DNA of 64,000 nt, from contig NEEC01000008.1 of assembly GCA_002189035.1 (NCBI GenBank), positions 2,480,001-2,544,000 of the forward strand, in the 5' to 3' direction. A program made the translations under genes and the position numbers. Below the pieces are notes generated by a model. That model searched no databases, had not been told where the DNA came from, and saw nothing but the letters and a program-made list of their open reading frames with translations. Below, in pieces: positions 1-11,474 of this stretch (position 1 is the stretch's first letter; every line of letters starts with the position of its first letter). Source of the DNA: Utricularia gibba (lineage: Eukaryota; Streptophyta; Magnoliopsida; Lamiales; Lentibulariaceae).

Positions 1-1
1 C

Positions 2-730
2 GAGTTCCTGTCCCTCATCAAATCTACATTCCCTTACCTGAGCTTCTCCATGCATAGATTTGATGCCAGTCGTGTCCAGGGTAAGATATCGAAATCCATT
101 CGTCAAGCCCTGGACCAGCCTCTAAACTACGCAAGAATATACATGGCAGACATCCTTCCGCCGGAGGTGAAGAGGGTCATCTATTTGGATTCAGATATCG
201 TGGTGGTGGATGACATCGCCCGCCTCTGGAGCGTCGATTTGTCGAACAAGGTGTTGGCTGCACCAGAGTACTGTCATGCAAATTTCACCAACTATTTCAC
301 AGAGGCTTTCTGGTTGGACTCCACCTTGTCCTCAACCTTCAAGGGGCGCAAGCCGTGCTACTTCAACACCGGCGTAATGGTGGTTGATGTTGAGAAATGG
401 AGGGCGGGACGATATACTGAGAAAGTGGAGGTGTGGATGATGATTCAGAAGCAGAAGAGGATTTACAACTTGGGGTCATTGCCTCCGGTTCTGCTCGTCT
501 CCGCCGGGAACATCAAACCGGTTCACCATCGATGGAACCAACACGGGCTTGGAGGTGACAACACGGAAGGCCGATGCAGGAGGCTCCACCCCGGGCCTAT
601 CAGCCTTCTCCATTGGAGCGGCAAGGGGAAGCCATGGCTGAGGCTCGACGCAAGAAGGCCCTGCACTGTTGACTACTTGTGGGCACCCTATGATCTCTAC
701 CGTTCTTCCCGTGTCGCGCTAGAAGGGTAG
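2..730 (+). CDS. GATL: Galacturonosyltransferase-like (GATL) protein, 5' end cut off
   Basis: This is a Golgi glycosyltransferase of the GT8 family, in the branch linked to pectin and xylan synthesis. The open frame runs from the window edge and reads [15 protein letters not shown] before the first visible Met at 50, so the true start is outside. The metal- and UDP-sugar-binding DxD motif is visible as [11 protein letters not shown] (about 182-214). [15 protein letters not shown] and the C-terminal [15 protein letters not shown] and LWAPYDLY are typical of GATL proteins. About 242 residues remain of a family length near 350, so the N-terminal membrane anchor is missing. No intron is seen, as is usual for GATLs. 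The exact paralogue cannot be chosen. Family assignment is firm. Confidence 0.93.
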   Translation, partial: EFLSLIKSTFPYLSFSMHRFDASRVQGKISKSIRQALDQPLNYARIYMADILPPEVKRVIYLDSDIVVVDDIARLWSVDLSNKVLAAPEYCHANFTNYFTEAFWLDSTLSSTFKGRKPCYFNTGVMVVDVEKWRAGRYTEKVEVWMMIQKQKRIYNLGSLPPVLLVSAGNIKPVHHRWNQHGLGGDNTEGRCRRLHPGPISLLHWSGKGKPWLRLDARRPCTVDYLWAPYDLYRSSRVALEG

Positions 731-1511
731 CTAGCAAAGGGTAGAACCACGAGAAAGAAGACCACTCCTCCTCCCATGTGAATGAATTCAAACATCTTTC
801 ATCAAAGTTCAAAGTACACAGTCTGCGGAGGCGAGTTGTTGTAGACGATCCACCCCACGAGCAGAAGAGCGGAGAGCGCCATCGGCGACCGTCTCGGACG
901 GCAGAAGCACTCGCCGAAAGCAAATGGGTAGCATCAGAAAGGATCGATGTCCCCATTCGTGATCTCTTCTGACATCACAAGCTCTCCAAACAGAAACCTC
1001 CAATCTTCAACGCATAGTTTCGTTTTCACGAAGCTCAGACCTTTTTCCTGGTTTTCAGTGCACAAAATGCCCAAAGATCCTTCACAAATCTTGGGGGTTT
1101 GTCAAAAGTCGAAAAGGCAACCGAATTGATTCCGGAGGAAATAAGTTCAGTATTAAATGAATTAACTCTATTTAAATAATACTTTACATATATATATATA
1201 TGTATCTATAAAAATATTAAATCAAATTCAACGTCAATCCAAATATAAACAAATTAGGTTTTCGTGAATTTGGGTATCTTCATGTTCTTCTTGATGGTGT
1301 CTCTCTCTCCCTGAACAAGATAAATGGCTTCTTCCAAAAGCAGTAGTTACTGAACTCAGGACACGGAAAACCTGTTTAGAGGATTAAAAGGCTTTTACAT
1401 GAGACAGAAAAGAAGATGCAGCCAACCGAAATCGTTTATTTTGTAGCTGCTGTACAAATTTTTCTCCTGTTGTGACAATGTTACAGACACGGGTGTTGAT
1501 CTACGCATGAA
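731..1511. other. Convergent intergenic spacer
   Basis: This spacer separates the 3' ends of the GATL and CHR12-like genes and probably contains both 3' untranslated regions. It has a short (TA)n stretch near 1188-1202. The ORFs of up to 118 codons here look like chance readings with no family signal. Confidence 0.6.
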
Positions 1512-4500
1512 TCACATCAAGCTTGACCTCTTTTTCTTGTTCCCTCTCCAAGTCAAGCTGTTCAGGTGAGTTTTCCATGCCTGTAGACTACCTGTTTGTG
1601 AACTTCCAGCTTCACATTTGGGAGGGGCGTGGTGGAACTTGAGGCTGGTGCTCCCTGCTTCTTGCTCTCGTTCTTCATGGTCGTCATCACTGTCATCTTC
1701 TTCATCTTCTTGATTCTCTGCCTCGATCTCCATTTCATTCTTTAGACTGGGGATTTTGTTCACTGAAAAATGATTGCTTGCATGGGGCAATTCATTGCTG
1801 CTGAAGATGGTGTTGGTTGGAGGATTCTCTTTGGTCCTTTTTGCTGGATTCCTCGGGGTATCATCCTTGCTCACCGTTTTTGTCCACTGAGAATGAGCGA
1901 CTGAATCATCACGAATAAGCTCCTTTCGACGTCTCTTACCAGTAAGGAGAACATCAGCGTTGAATCCTGAACTCTTATCTGGCTTGAGTTCAGGTACATC
2001 ATAAACCCAATCTGGAACCTCATGCTCTCCCATCAGACGGGATCGGTAGTTCTCCTTTTGTCTCCTCTCTTCGTCCATTCTCTCGAATAACCGAAACTCT
2101 TCATCTGTGCGTGCTGCCAAACGATTTATTTCTCTTTCACTAGGGACATCAGTTCCAAGAGAGCTTGTACCCCTTCGCATTATTTCCTCTAACATCTCTC
2201 TTCTGTCTTGAGCTGCATTGCGTGTCAGATGAATAAGAAAATAGATTCCAGTAACATCTTTGAGTTTCCTAAGCAATATGATGGACTAACAGAAAAAATG
2301 GTGAGCATCATGGCTACAGACAAACCTGTTGAAGTCGTGTTGAAGAGTCCTGCCTGGATGACTTTTGCATCAATACCCATCTTCTGCTTAGCTCTTTCCA
2401 GGATAACCTCTTCAATTGATCCCACACTAACAAGCACAAAAACACGAACTTCCTTCTTCTGGCCAATGCGATGGGCACGATCTTCGGCCTGTTGATCCAT
2501 TTGAGGGTTCCAATCACTGTCAAAAATTATCACAGTGTCCGCCGTTTGTAAATTCAGACCAAGTCCTCCAGCTCGGGTGCTAAGAAGAAATAGGAAGTAG
2601 GCAGAGTCTGGAGCATTAAATTGCTTGAGTAATTCTCCCCTATCATGGGTTTTGGTGTTTCCATCAAGTCTCAAAAATGGAAAGCCTTTCAACGTCAGAT
2701 AGTCTCCAATAATAGACATGAGCCGTGTCATTTGTGAAAACAGGAGGACCCTGTGCCCAGCCTTCTGAAGCTTAGGGAGCAGTCGATCAAGAAGCTCAAA
2801 TTTCCCAGATGCCCTGATCATCTCTTCACTTCCTCTTGGCACAAAATATTCACCAAGAAACAGATAGGGATGATTACAGCATTTTCTTAGCTGCATAGTA
2901 AGGTTCTGAAGACTTTTAGGTCTGCCACTACCTGCATATTTAAGATGATGACTTTCTCCAAGTTAAAAATAAAAAGAAACAACTATCATTTTCCGAACAT
3001 CATATTTTACATGGAACTCACCATGACCCAGGCCTACTCTGCCCATTTCAGTTACTTGCTGGTAATACACTTTCTGCCATGCAGACATGTCACACTTTAA
3101 TATAACCTGAATTTTACTGGGCAAATACTTCTCAACCTCATCTTTCTTCCTCCTCAGTATAAATGGCCTTATGACCTGAAAGCAGATGAGAAAATGAGCA
3201 GGAGGCTAAGTAAGCATTATAACATGGTGCAGCATAAGAACCGAAAGATACATGATGCAAGCGGCGAATAATTAACAGCTGTTCTTCGTCTGTTAGGGTG
3301 ACATCACATTTATCCGCAAATGGCGCATTAAACCAATCCTCAAAGTTTTCAACTGAATTAAAGATTGTGGGAAGTAGAAAATTAAGTAGCGACCACAATT
3401 CTTGTAAGCTGTTCTGTATAGGAGTGCCAGTCAATAGAAGACGTCGACGAATACGGTAACTGTCAAAAAAGATAGATAAAGGTATCAGATAGTATCTACA
3501 AAACATATTTGAACGACTTAAGTTCATGCTTCATTAACATACCCGGAAACCAAAGTCCGTGCAAGAACACAGTCAGAATTTTTCAGTCTATGTCCTTCGT
3601 CAACAACAAGGTAGTACCAATGAATTTTTCTTAAAAATGCCTTATCCCGTATTATGAGATCATAATGTGTAATCATAACATTGAATTTCCCTTCTCCGGA
3701 ATACTCCTCTCTCAAGGCCTTTCGTTCATCCACACGCCCATCATAAAGGACGGCAATAATGCTGAAGTAGTTGGTGTGCTATCAGTAATGACGCATAAAC
3801 CTCTCAACACATCCACATAGAGAGAAAGCATACCTTGGAGCCCAAGTCGTGAACTCATTAATCCAATTTGGGAGAACAGCCTTTGGAGCGACAATTAAGT
3901 GAGGCCCAGATACACCCTTATTTTCAATAAGGTAAGCAATCAAGGAAATGGTTTGAATTGTTTTACCCAGCCCCATTTCATCTGCAAGTATTCCATTTAA
4001 GTTATTATTAAATAAAGACAGCATCCATTGCAGCCCCTCCAACTGGTACGGCCTCAACTCTCCACCCTGAAGTAAACTTGGTTGTTCCGTCACCTGTATT
4101 TATTTTTGACAAGTTAGATCAAGAGTATATAAAACTGAAGAGCTATGAGATGGAAAACTGAAGAATAATCTTTAGCCATCATGGGAAAAAGAATAAAGAA
4201 GGCTCGTAGCATAAATTTTGTGTGTCAGCAAACATACAAAAGCTATTGATCAAAATAATGATGAAAAACAAGGAAAATTAGAGGGAGATGAGCGAGATAA
4301 ATGGCAACTGTAACATCTTAAAAACGCAGTGTAATCTTAAATTTTGTATGTAATCTATACTTGATGGATCATACCTTTTCCTGAATCGAGTGCACAACAG
4401 AATTATACCTCCTTTGCCCTTCAAGCAAGTCACCCGTCTTTCCTTCATCAATGGTTTCCTCATCTTCATCAGACTGAGGAGTATCTGTTTTTGAAGCAGA

Positions 4501-7179
4501 TAAATCAGGCTGTGTAGCATCGGAATCTTTCAGGGGTTCAATGCCATCATAGCCTGCATCCTTTTGACGCTGAACAGCAGCCTTGAGACTAGTAAATAGA
4601 TCATTCGTTTTCTGTAGGAGCATTGTAAGTCTTTCATTCTTGCTCTCCTCAACCATTTTCATGTATGCTTCTTGATCATCAGCTTTCAGGGCTTGGAATC
4701 TCAACTTTTCAGCTCTTGTCGCCCGCTGCCTCAGCCTCCCATGCCAAGCCTGAACATATGCTAAGAACTTAGCCACCAATAGGAGAGAGCAGAACATGGC
4801 CCATTGGGCAAATCATTGCAGCTCATATTTTTTCGAGTTTCAGAAGCAAGCAACAAGAAAAAATGCATTTTGAAGAGCATTGCAAGTTTTTGAGCAGAAC
4901 TGAAAAGGAATGATACCAATGAAGTAGGAACATCAAAGCACCAGACAGGTACACAACAAAAACATACATATTGCATTTCATAATGAATACTTGTGCCTCC
5001 TCCACAGATATCTGTCTCTATGTATGATTATATGTATCTACGTATTTCAAATAATCTTTGAAGCATCTTGTCTTCCATTTAGGTTTGATTGTTCCAGTTT
5101 GATTAAATTTATCAGTACGAACCTGAACACCATCATTCTTGAGCTTACGCCGCTTCTGAACTGCCTGTATTTGATTTTGGAGTTCACGTGCTGCACTGAT
5201 CAACTCGATGAAGAATTTCCTTTTTCTACTCTCTATACGATTCCTCTCCTCTTCTTCAAACCTTGATAATCTCTGGATAGATGGTAAACGCACATCATTT
5301 GATTTATCTGGTAGATACTAATACATGTATCCAAATGACTATTCACTATATTAGTAAATGATTAAAGTAAGAGGTGATTCTCACCTCAGCCTCTCTTTTT
5401 TTCTTCAGAGGGTCATTAGGATCCATAGCAAAAACATCTTCAATGCCAAAAGGACGGCGTAAGCGCATCATTCCCCAGTCAAAGAGCTGCTTCTCAGGAT
5501 TTGCACAGTGCAAGCGAAGCCAATATTCATTGCTCACTTCGCATCTTACCTTATTTTGCAGCTCGGACAGCTGATATAAAAATAATAAAAAATATACATA
5601 TCAAAAACCAAAAAAAAAAGAAGGAATTCCAGGCTGACTAAAAAGGATACTTAGAAAACGATTAGCTACTTCCACGAGAAGCAGTAATGTTTTAATTCTA
5701 GCATGCTTCGTAACCCAGGAGACCCTTCTTTTCAGTAAATTCTAAAAGATATCATATCGAAATTCTACCTTGAGTCCATATAGTTCTAGAAAACATCTTG
5801 ATTGCAGTTCATCTCCTCTGCTAGTTGGAAGCTCTGCTCAAAAAGAAACATAACATAATTGGAGTGATGAAAATTTTATATATGATAGCAAATGATTAGG
5901 CACCGAGAAAAATATTTAAACGCTCAAGGGTTTTTTTTTTTTTGGATAAGTATAAACGTTCAAGAGTTATAAAAGGACAATCAGTACCAGTTCAAAAACC
6001 TCATGGAAATGAATAATTCAATTACACACACGCATTACCACCTTAAACAGCACTTCTTAGCAATATATTTCAAACATCTAAGAGTGGGTATCCCAAAAAC
6101 AAGAAGCAAAGGACTTGATATGTACAACATTTAAGATCACAAAATACCACTTCAGCGAAAACAATTGCTCCGCAGTAATATGGCTTGGAATCAACAGAAA
6201 GCATGTGATAGATGCAAAGAAGCCATGTAATGGCGTCCTTTATGTCAACAGATGAAGGGTCTTTGGATGGCATAGTTTCATAACCATAAGTAGCCCCATC
6301 CACTGAATGTAAAACTCGCCACATTGATAACATATACATCCATGTGTATTCAGAATGGATTCAGTGTTCTTTGGAAATATGGATGTAAATAAAAAAAATT
6401 CTGACCAGATAGTTTGCTAAGCTAATTATTAATATTCCTGTCTCCATTTGACAGGAAGTGCCATTTACCACGCAATTGGGAGCAATAGTTAAAAAAATAC
6501 CAATTAAATCATCTCCATGCTACAATATTTCAAAACAGTTACCCTCAAGTTCTGCTAATCGACTACTAATCCGGCTTTGAAATCTATTCTCTCGCAACTC
6601 GGACAATCTTGAACTACTCAAACAAACAGATCTCTGATTCTGTACAGCATCTTCAAAATCTGACATTAAATCTTCATAACTTGAAGTAGCAGAATATTTC
6701 TGTGGCATTATAAGAAGAACCGAGTTACAGTAACAGATATGAGCAGCATAACTAACAAAGAGAGAGATAAACAGCGGAACAAAGTGGGAAACATCATAAT
6801 CAGCCCCAAAAGGGACACAAAAAATATACGCATGAACCCAGTTCTAAGAACACAGATGCCAATCACCCCCAACATCACAGAAGAAACAACCCATGAAAAA
6901 AGAATGCAAAACATAACCCCGAACCTCGTGTTGCGCGGACACAGCTCCGCTTCCAACATCATTCCCAACTTGAGCATGAGAGGAATCAGGGCGGCAAATG
7001 GAGGAAACCGCGTCATATACATGCGGAGGCAAGGGCAAATTGCGAGAGAGAAAATTGAGTGCGCAGATCAGCGTCCTGGCGCTGTCAAGCTGGTTTCGGG
7101 GCTGAGCCTCAGCCTGGGCCGCAGGAGGAGCCAATTTCTGGGAGACGGAGGACTCAGGCTCCGACACCTGTGCAACCAT
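1512..7179 (-). CDS. CHR12: SWI2/SNF2 chromatin-remodelling ATPase, CHR12/CHR23 (MINU) type
   Basis: This is the ATPase of a SWI/SNF complex; in Arabidopsis the MINU pair acts in meristem maintenance and growth arrest. About 12 exons can be followed, from ATG at 7179 to TGA at 1512, giving roughly 1,120 residues. The N-terminus has the family sequence [20 protein letters not shown]. An HSA-like basic helix ([16 protein letters not shown]) lies near 5200. Helicase motifs follow: Walker A DEMGLGKT (about 3960-3985), DEGH (about 3595), [10 protein letters not shown] (about 3415-3445), and motif [13 protein letters not shown] in the exon 2326-2932. The last exon carries the SnAC-like [17 protein letters not shown] and TGKRRRKE, then an acidic tail. 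There is no bromodomain, which separates it from BRM. The choice between CHR12 and CHR23 is open. Confidence 0.93.
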
Positions 7180-7327
7180 GGCGGGAAGGAAGAGCAGAAT
7201 ACGGCGTCGTGCGAGTGATATTTGAAAATTATCGCCTTCGTTGTAGCGGGCTTAGCTTTTTTACGATCCAAAATTCCAAAATAAATAATAAAAATTGAGA
7301 CGCCAATGTTTTTTCTGATTTCAAGGG

Positions 7328-7336
7328 TTAGGGTTT
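7328..7336 (-). promoter_or_regulatory. Telo-box upstream of the CHR12-like gene
   Basis: On the gene's strand this reads AAACCCTAA, an exact telo-box, about 150 bases upstream of the ATG. In plants this motif is common in promoters of genes for ribosomes, replication and growth, usually beside site II elements, as here. Confidence 0.6.
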
Positions 7337-7425
7337 CCGATTGGGCGGATTTACCTGTCGCCAGCGGCGGGAGCGCCGAAACAAGCCATTTTACAGAGGT
7401 ACCCCTATTAAACCTCTCTGCAGTT

Positions 7426-7506
7426 CTGGGCCCAGACCCCCCCATAAATGGGCTTCGGCAACCCCATTCCAGGGTTCTGAAGCCCATTAAAAATTCTAAC
7501 CCTAAA
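7426..7506. promoter_or_regulatory. Site II (TGGGCY) cluster and a second telo-like motif
   Basis: Three site II elements are visible: the palindrome CTGGGCCCAG at 7426-7435, TGGGCTT at 7449-7455, and AAGCCCA (reverse orientation) at 7480-7486. AACCCTAAA follows at 7498-7506. TCP factors bind site II elements. Together with the telo-box at 7328 this is the standard promoter layout of plant growth and cell-division genes. Function is inferred from motif content only. Confidence 0.55.
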
Positions 7507-9293
7507 CTAAATAAAACTGCGTTATTATAATTAAAAATATAAACTTTATAAACATATATTTTAAATATATTTATTATATCAATTCAAAATAAATTAAAAA
7601 ATATTTCAAAATATAAACCTTATAAAATATATATATCTGAGTTGTGATCTTCTTAATTTTATGTGAATGAATGAATAGCTTTAGGTTATAAGACCCTACC
7701 TAATCCAAAGAAGAATGTAAATACATATGAATCTTATATTGATTACGGATGAGATAAATATACTTTCTCTAATCTTGTATGAAATTTTTTCACAAACATA
7801 ACAAAGTATTCTTGATAAAAACTTTAAAATTAACTATGTTTGATTCAAGGTAATTTTAGAATGAATGACTATCATAAAACGTAAAACCATGAAAATTAGG
7901 AGTTTTAAGTATAGAATATGGTGTAAAAGTAGTTATTGACATTTGGTGGGGTGGGGTTGGGCAATACAATGATTGCTACCATTCAAGGAGTGTAGGACAT
8001 CATGTTTGGGAATCTTCTCTCCATATTCCACGCTTTTGGCGTCCCTACTCAGAGTTTGAATTCAGCTTGGATGCGTGCATCGTATCCGCAAAGCCCCAGA
8101 TTCGGATTCATCCCTATTCCCCTTTCTTCGCTGTCTGAACATGACAATTAATCAGCTGCTGCACTGTATGTAATAAACCCTCCTGCTTCTGCCTTATTGT
8201 ATGTTGTTGTCTGATTCGTAGATGTCTTCCATCTGGGGTGAGGTGGGGGAAGATGCATGAATCTGGAGGGCAAAAAGCAGGGGATTTTATGTGCACTGAA
8301 ACCAGTAGTAGCATCCAGAAAAGGGCAAGCAGGGGGTCTCACTCCAGTCACAGAAATTAGGCGCATCGTTGGATATGGGAATGTGGTCCTTCTCCTCACT
8401 CGCTACAGCAACCCGCTCCCTTGTCGTTTTACACCCAAAAGCACCCTTTCAACATGAAAATCAAAAGCGCCCCAGCCACCCCCAAAGTCATGCAATCAAA
8501 ACTAAACGCGTTGGCAAAGCACCATTTTTAAATGGCACATCCCCCTCAAACAAATTACCCAACATTTCGAGCCTTTTGGTTTCTACTATACTAGAAATTC
8601 CGGAGATTGATAAATAGAACGAGTACACGTCAAATTTAAATACATAAAAAATATAAATTATATTAAAAAAGATTTGATTCAATTGATTACTAATAATTTG
8701 TAATTTCGTATATACTTTTGTTTTTATTTTATATCATGATGTGAAATTATGTGTTCTAATGTAGTGCACACCCAATATGATCCAAGAGCCCCCAATTGAT
8801 CTTATTGAAGAGATTAAAGAGACTCCATAGAATTTGGTTTATTTGATCATGGAGAGCCTTTCAGTTTCGTAGAATGGGTAGAGAGAGCATGATATATATG
8901 TGAAAGAATCGATCATCCTAAGTGTAATTTAATTTATTTTAGTATGTAAAAAATAACATAATATTGATCATATTTGTAAACGATAATAATGATAGCTCCA
9001 AAGTCATCTTTTTAATAGTTTTATGAGTACATCTTTAATGCACCTCTCACTTTTAAAAGTATATTCCAATTTAGGAATTTTTGTATGATGAATTCAATTG
9101 ATTTTATTTATATTTAATATAAAATATTATAAAAATAAATATTATTTTTAATTTCAACTTTTTATTTTTTTAAAAGGTATTGTATTTAAACCAAGATCAT
9201 GTTGAACCCATGACTTTTTTCACCTTTTTGATTTTGGTGTCGTGTGGTGACTACTGGTGATGCACGTCCCGACCACTCTATGTCCAAGCGCGA
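7507..9293. other. AT-rich divergent spacer between the CHR12-like and FAF-like genes
   Basis: This is mostly AT-rich sequence. Short ORFs on both strands at 8114-8682 overlap one another and show no recognisable domain. I see no element with terminal repeats. Confidence 0.5.
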
Positions 9294-9320
9294 TGACGTC
9301 ATGCAAATTAGCATATAAAA
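9294..9320 (+). promoter_or_regulatory. Palindromic bZIP site and TATA box, probable FAF-like promoter
   Basis: TGACGTCA, an 8-base palindrome bound by TGA/bZIP factors, lies at 9294-9301. TATAAAA follows at 9314-9320, 12 bases downstream. This would place transcription start near 9345 and leave a leader of about 350 bases before the FAF ATG. The spacing is reasonable, but the assignment is inference. Confidence 0.4.
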
Positions 9321-9697
9321 ACTTTCATTTATTCACCAAAGTGCATCGAAATTATCATTTATTCATTTTTGTCCTCGTTTTACATGTGTTTGAGATTGAG
9401 ATGATGCTGAATTGAATTTTAATATGTTTTATTTATAAATATCAATCTTGTCTTTTTATTGTTTTATTGTGATAAAGATAATTAAAAAAAGGGGGAGAAT
9501 ATTACATATTCGGATGATGTGAATTTCCATCTGTCCGAATGCCTACCAAAATTAGTGTTGGCCAGTCGTCGCCAATTTATTTGCTTTTTGGGAAAAGAAA
9601 GATTTTTTTTTCACTTTGTGGACACTACAAATTCAGCTCCTCCACCCGCTCCTCTTCTTCATAAGCCTTCAATTTTCCCTCTGCATCTCCGGGTGTG

Positions 9698-10264
9698 ATG
9701 TCGAATCTGTATTTGTTTTCCGATCCCACCTCCAAACCAGAAGATGACAAGCCTCCAACGGAGGAGGTTTTCCACGCCAAATCATCATCGTTTCGGGGGT
9801 TGAGTGCCATGTCCCTGGAACTGTGCACTGAGAATCTAGGAAGTGAGACAGGGAGTGATATGTCATCGCCGCCGCACAGCCCCACAGGCTCCGCCGTGAA
9901 TTGGGTCGTTGATTTCGAACGGAAGATGCGCCCTCCGACAAACCCACATCGCCGATGGGATAGGAGCTTCCCTCCGCCGTTGACGACTATGAGCAGCAGT
10001 AGCAGCAGCACTCTGCGAGTCCACCGATGCGTAGAAAGCGGGAGGCTGATCATTGACGCGGTGGAAGCGCCTTACAGAAGCAGCAATCTCCAGGCGGAGC
10101 GGTCCGACGGTAGGCTGAAACTTTCCTTCACAAGGGGAGACGAGGAAGAACCCGAAACAGAGATGGAGCAGTTCCAGAGGCCAAACTGGCGCACCGATGG
10201 GTGCCATGGAACCGAGAGCGGTGCGATGAGTGGAAGCCTGCCCTATGGGTGGTCATCTGAATGA
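9698..10264 (+). CDS. FAF (FANTASTIC FOUR) domain protein
   Basis: FAF proteins are plant-specific regulators; in Arabidopsis they restrain shoot meristem size and act around WUSCHEL. The single exon encodes 188 residues from ATG at 9698. The preceding in-frame GTG is not a plausible start. SLELCTENLGSETGSD is the family's N-terminal signature. The FAF domain begins at FPPPLTTMSSSS, continues through VHRCVESGRLIIDAVE and ends at LQAERSDGRLKLSFTRGDEE, followed by an acidic stretch and a tail ending in PYGWSSE. The serine run comes from a CAG/AGT-rich microsatellite-like patch near 9990. The protein is intronless, as FAFs usually are. It could be a FAF or a FAF-like member. The family call is strong and the paralogue is open. 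Confidence 0.85.
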   Translation: MSNLYLFSDPTSKPEDDKPPTEEVFHAKSSSFRGLSAMSLELCTENLGSETGSDMSSPPHSPTGSAVNWVVDFERKMRPPTNPHRRWDRSFPPPLTTMSSSSSSTLRVHRCVESGRLIIDAVEAPYRSSNLQAERSDGRLKLSFTRGDEEEPETEMEQFQRPNWRTDGCHGTESGAMSGSLPYGWSSE

Positions 10265-11474
10265 GTCGCCGCCGGGCAACTGCAATTTACTGCAGATGGA
10301 ACGGAGCTACAGCTACTACTGCAAATTTATGAGCGTGATTCTTACTAAAAATAGCAATAACCATCATATAATAATTATTAATATTGGCCCCAGGCGCTAG
10401 TATTTCCATTTTCGAGATGGGAAATGTACGGGTTTTCAGGTTATATGAAAAGGGTGTCCCGTGGTGTGCCAACTCAGGGAACAACAAATTAATTTTCGCC
10501 CAGAAACAATCATATTTTTAATCATTTGTTATTTGGTTGAAAACCATGAGTTTGAACACTACACATGAGGGGCACTGCACTTTGTTGGTTGTCATTGTTG
10601 CTCCCTGTTGGTGTACGGCGTGTCCCTCCACATTCCAATGGTCGACCTGCTGCTGCTGCTGTTCAGAAAATGAGGAGTTTCGCTTCGCCGCCTTTGGAAA
10701 ACTGTATTCAAGTACTTACCACAATATTTATCAACAAGACAGGACATGGGTACGACGGAAATGAATCAAATCAAATCACACAAGAGGCCATGGCCATGGC
10801 ATTTACATGTCCTTTTTTCTTCTTTTTACCTCTGGAAGCAGTTCTCTGGAACACCATCAACCTTAGCTTTTAGCTTCTGAAGACAAGTTGATCCAAAGGA
10901 ACCTTAGCCATTAGCACCAGCACAGAGCGTTCACATATTATTGACCACATAAAAACCGTCAACTAGGGGGAGGAGTCAGTGTAACACGATATATATACAT
11001 TATACAGTAGTGGTTTCATGAACACAGGTTTAACCAAAATGGATTACATAATTGGCAAGGGATAAATATGTAAAAGATGTTTGTTCCAGAAGGAATAGTA
11101 GCAAATGATGCAGGCACGCAAGTCATGCTACCAGGATATTTGTTGCACCTGAAATAGTATGTGTGGTTCATAGAGGGAAAGAAAAAAAAGACTGCATATA
11201 GACTAACCAAGCAAAGGTGAAAACAAGGATAAAGCATCTGCTGTTATGTTTCAGTCAAAACTCGGATTGTAATAATGCGCAGGAATAAAAGATATACAGA
11301 AAATTTGTATCAGAAGCACGTAGCCTTAAAGCCTATGGATCATCTTCCTTGCACATTATATAAGCAAAAGTTTTGTATTTCATCCCGCATTTCAATAATG
11401 AACAGCTTTTTAATTAAAATACATCCTTCCTAAGAAGGCTGTTAGCATAGGGTGTACTTGTGAGATTTACCCGT
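10265..11474. other. Convergent spacer between the FAF-like and ANP-like genes
   Basis: This spacer probably holds the two 3' untranslated regions. Overlapping short ORFs at 10537-10873 and 11016-11237 have no recognisable domain. Confidence 0.5.

Noticed and set aside
9625-10053. 142-codon minus-strand ORF
   Set aside because: It is a shadow of the FAF-like gene on the other strand, which has clear family motifs.
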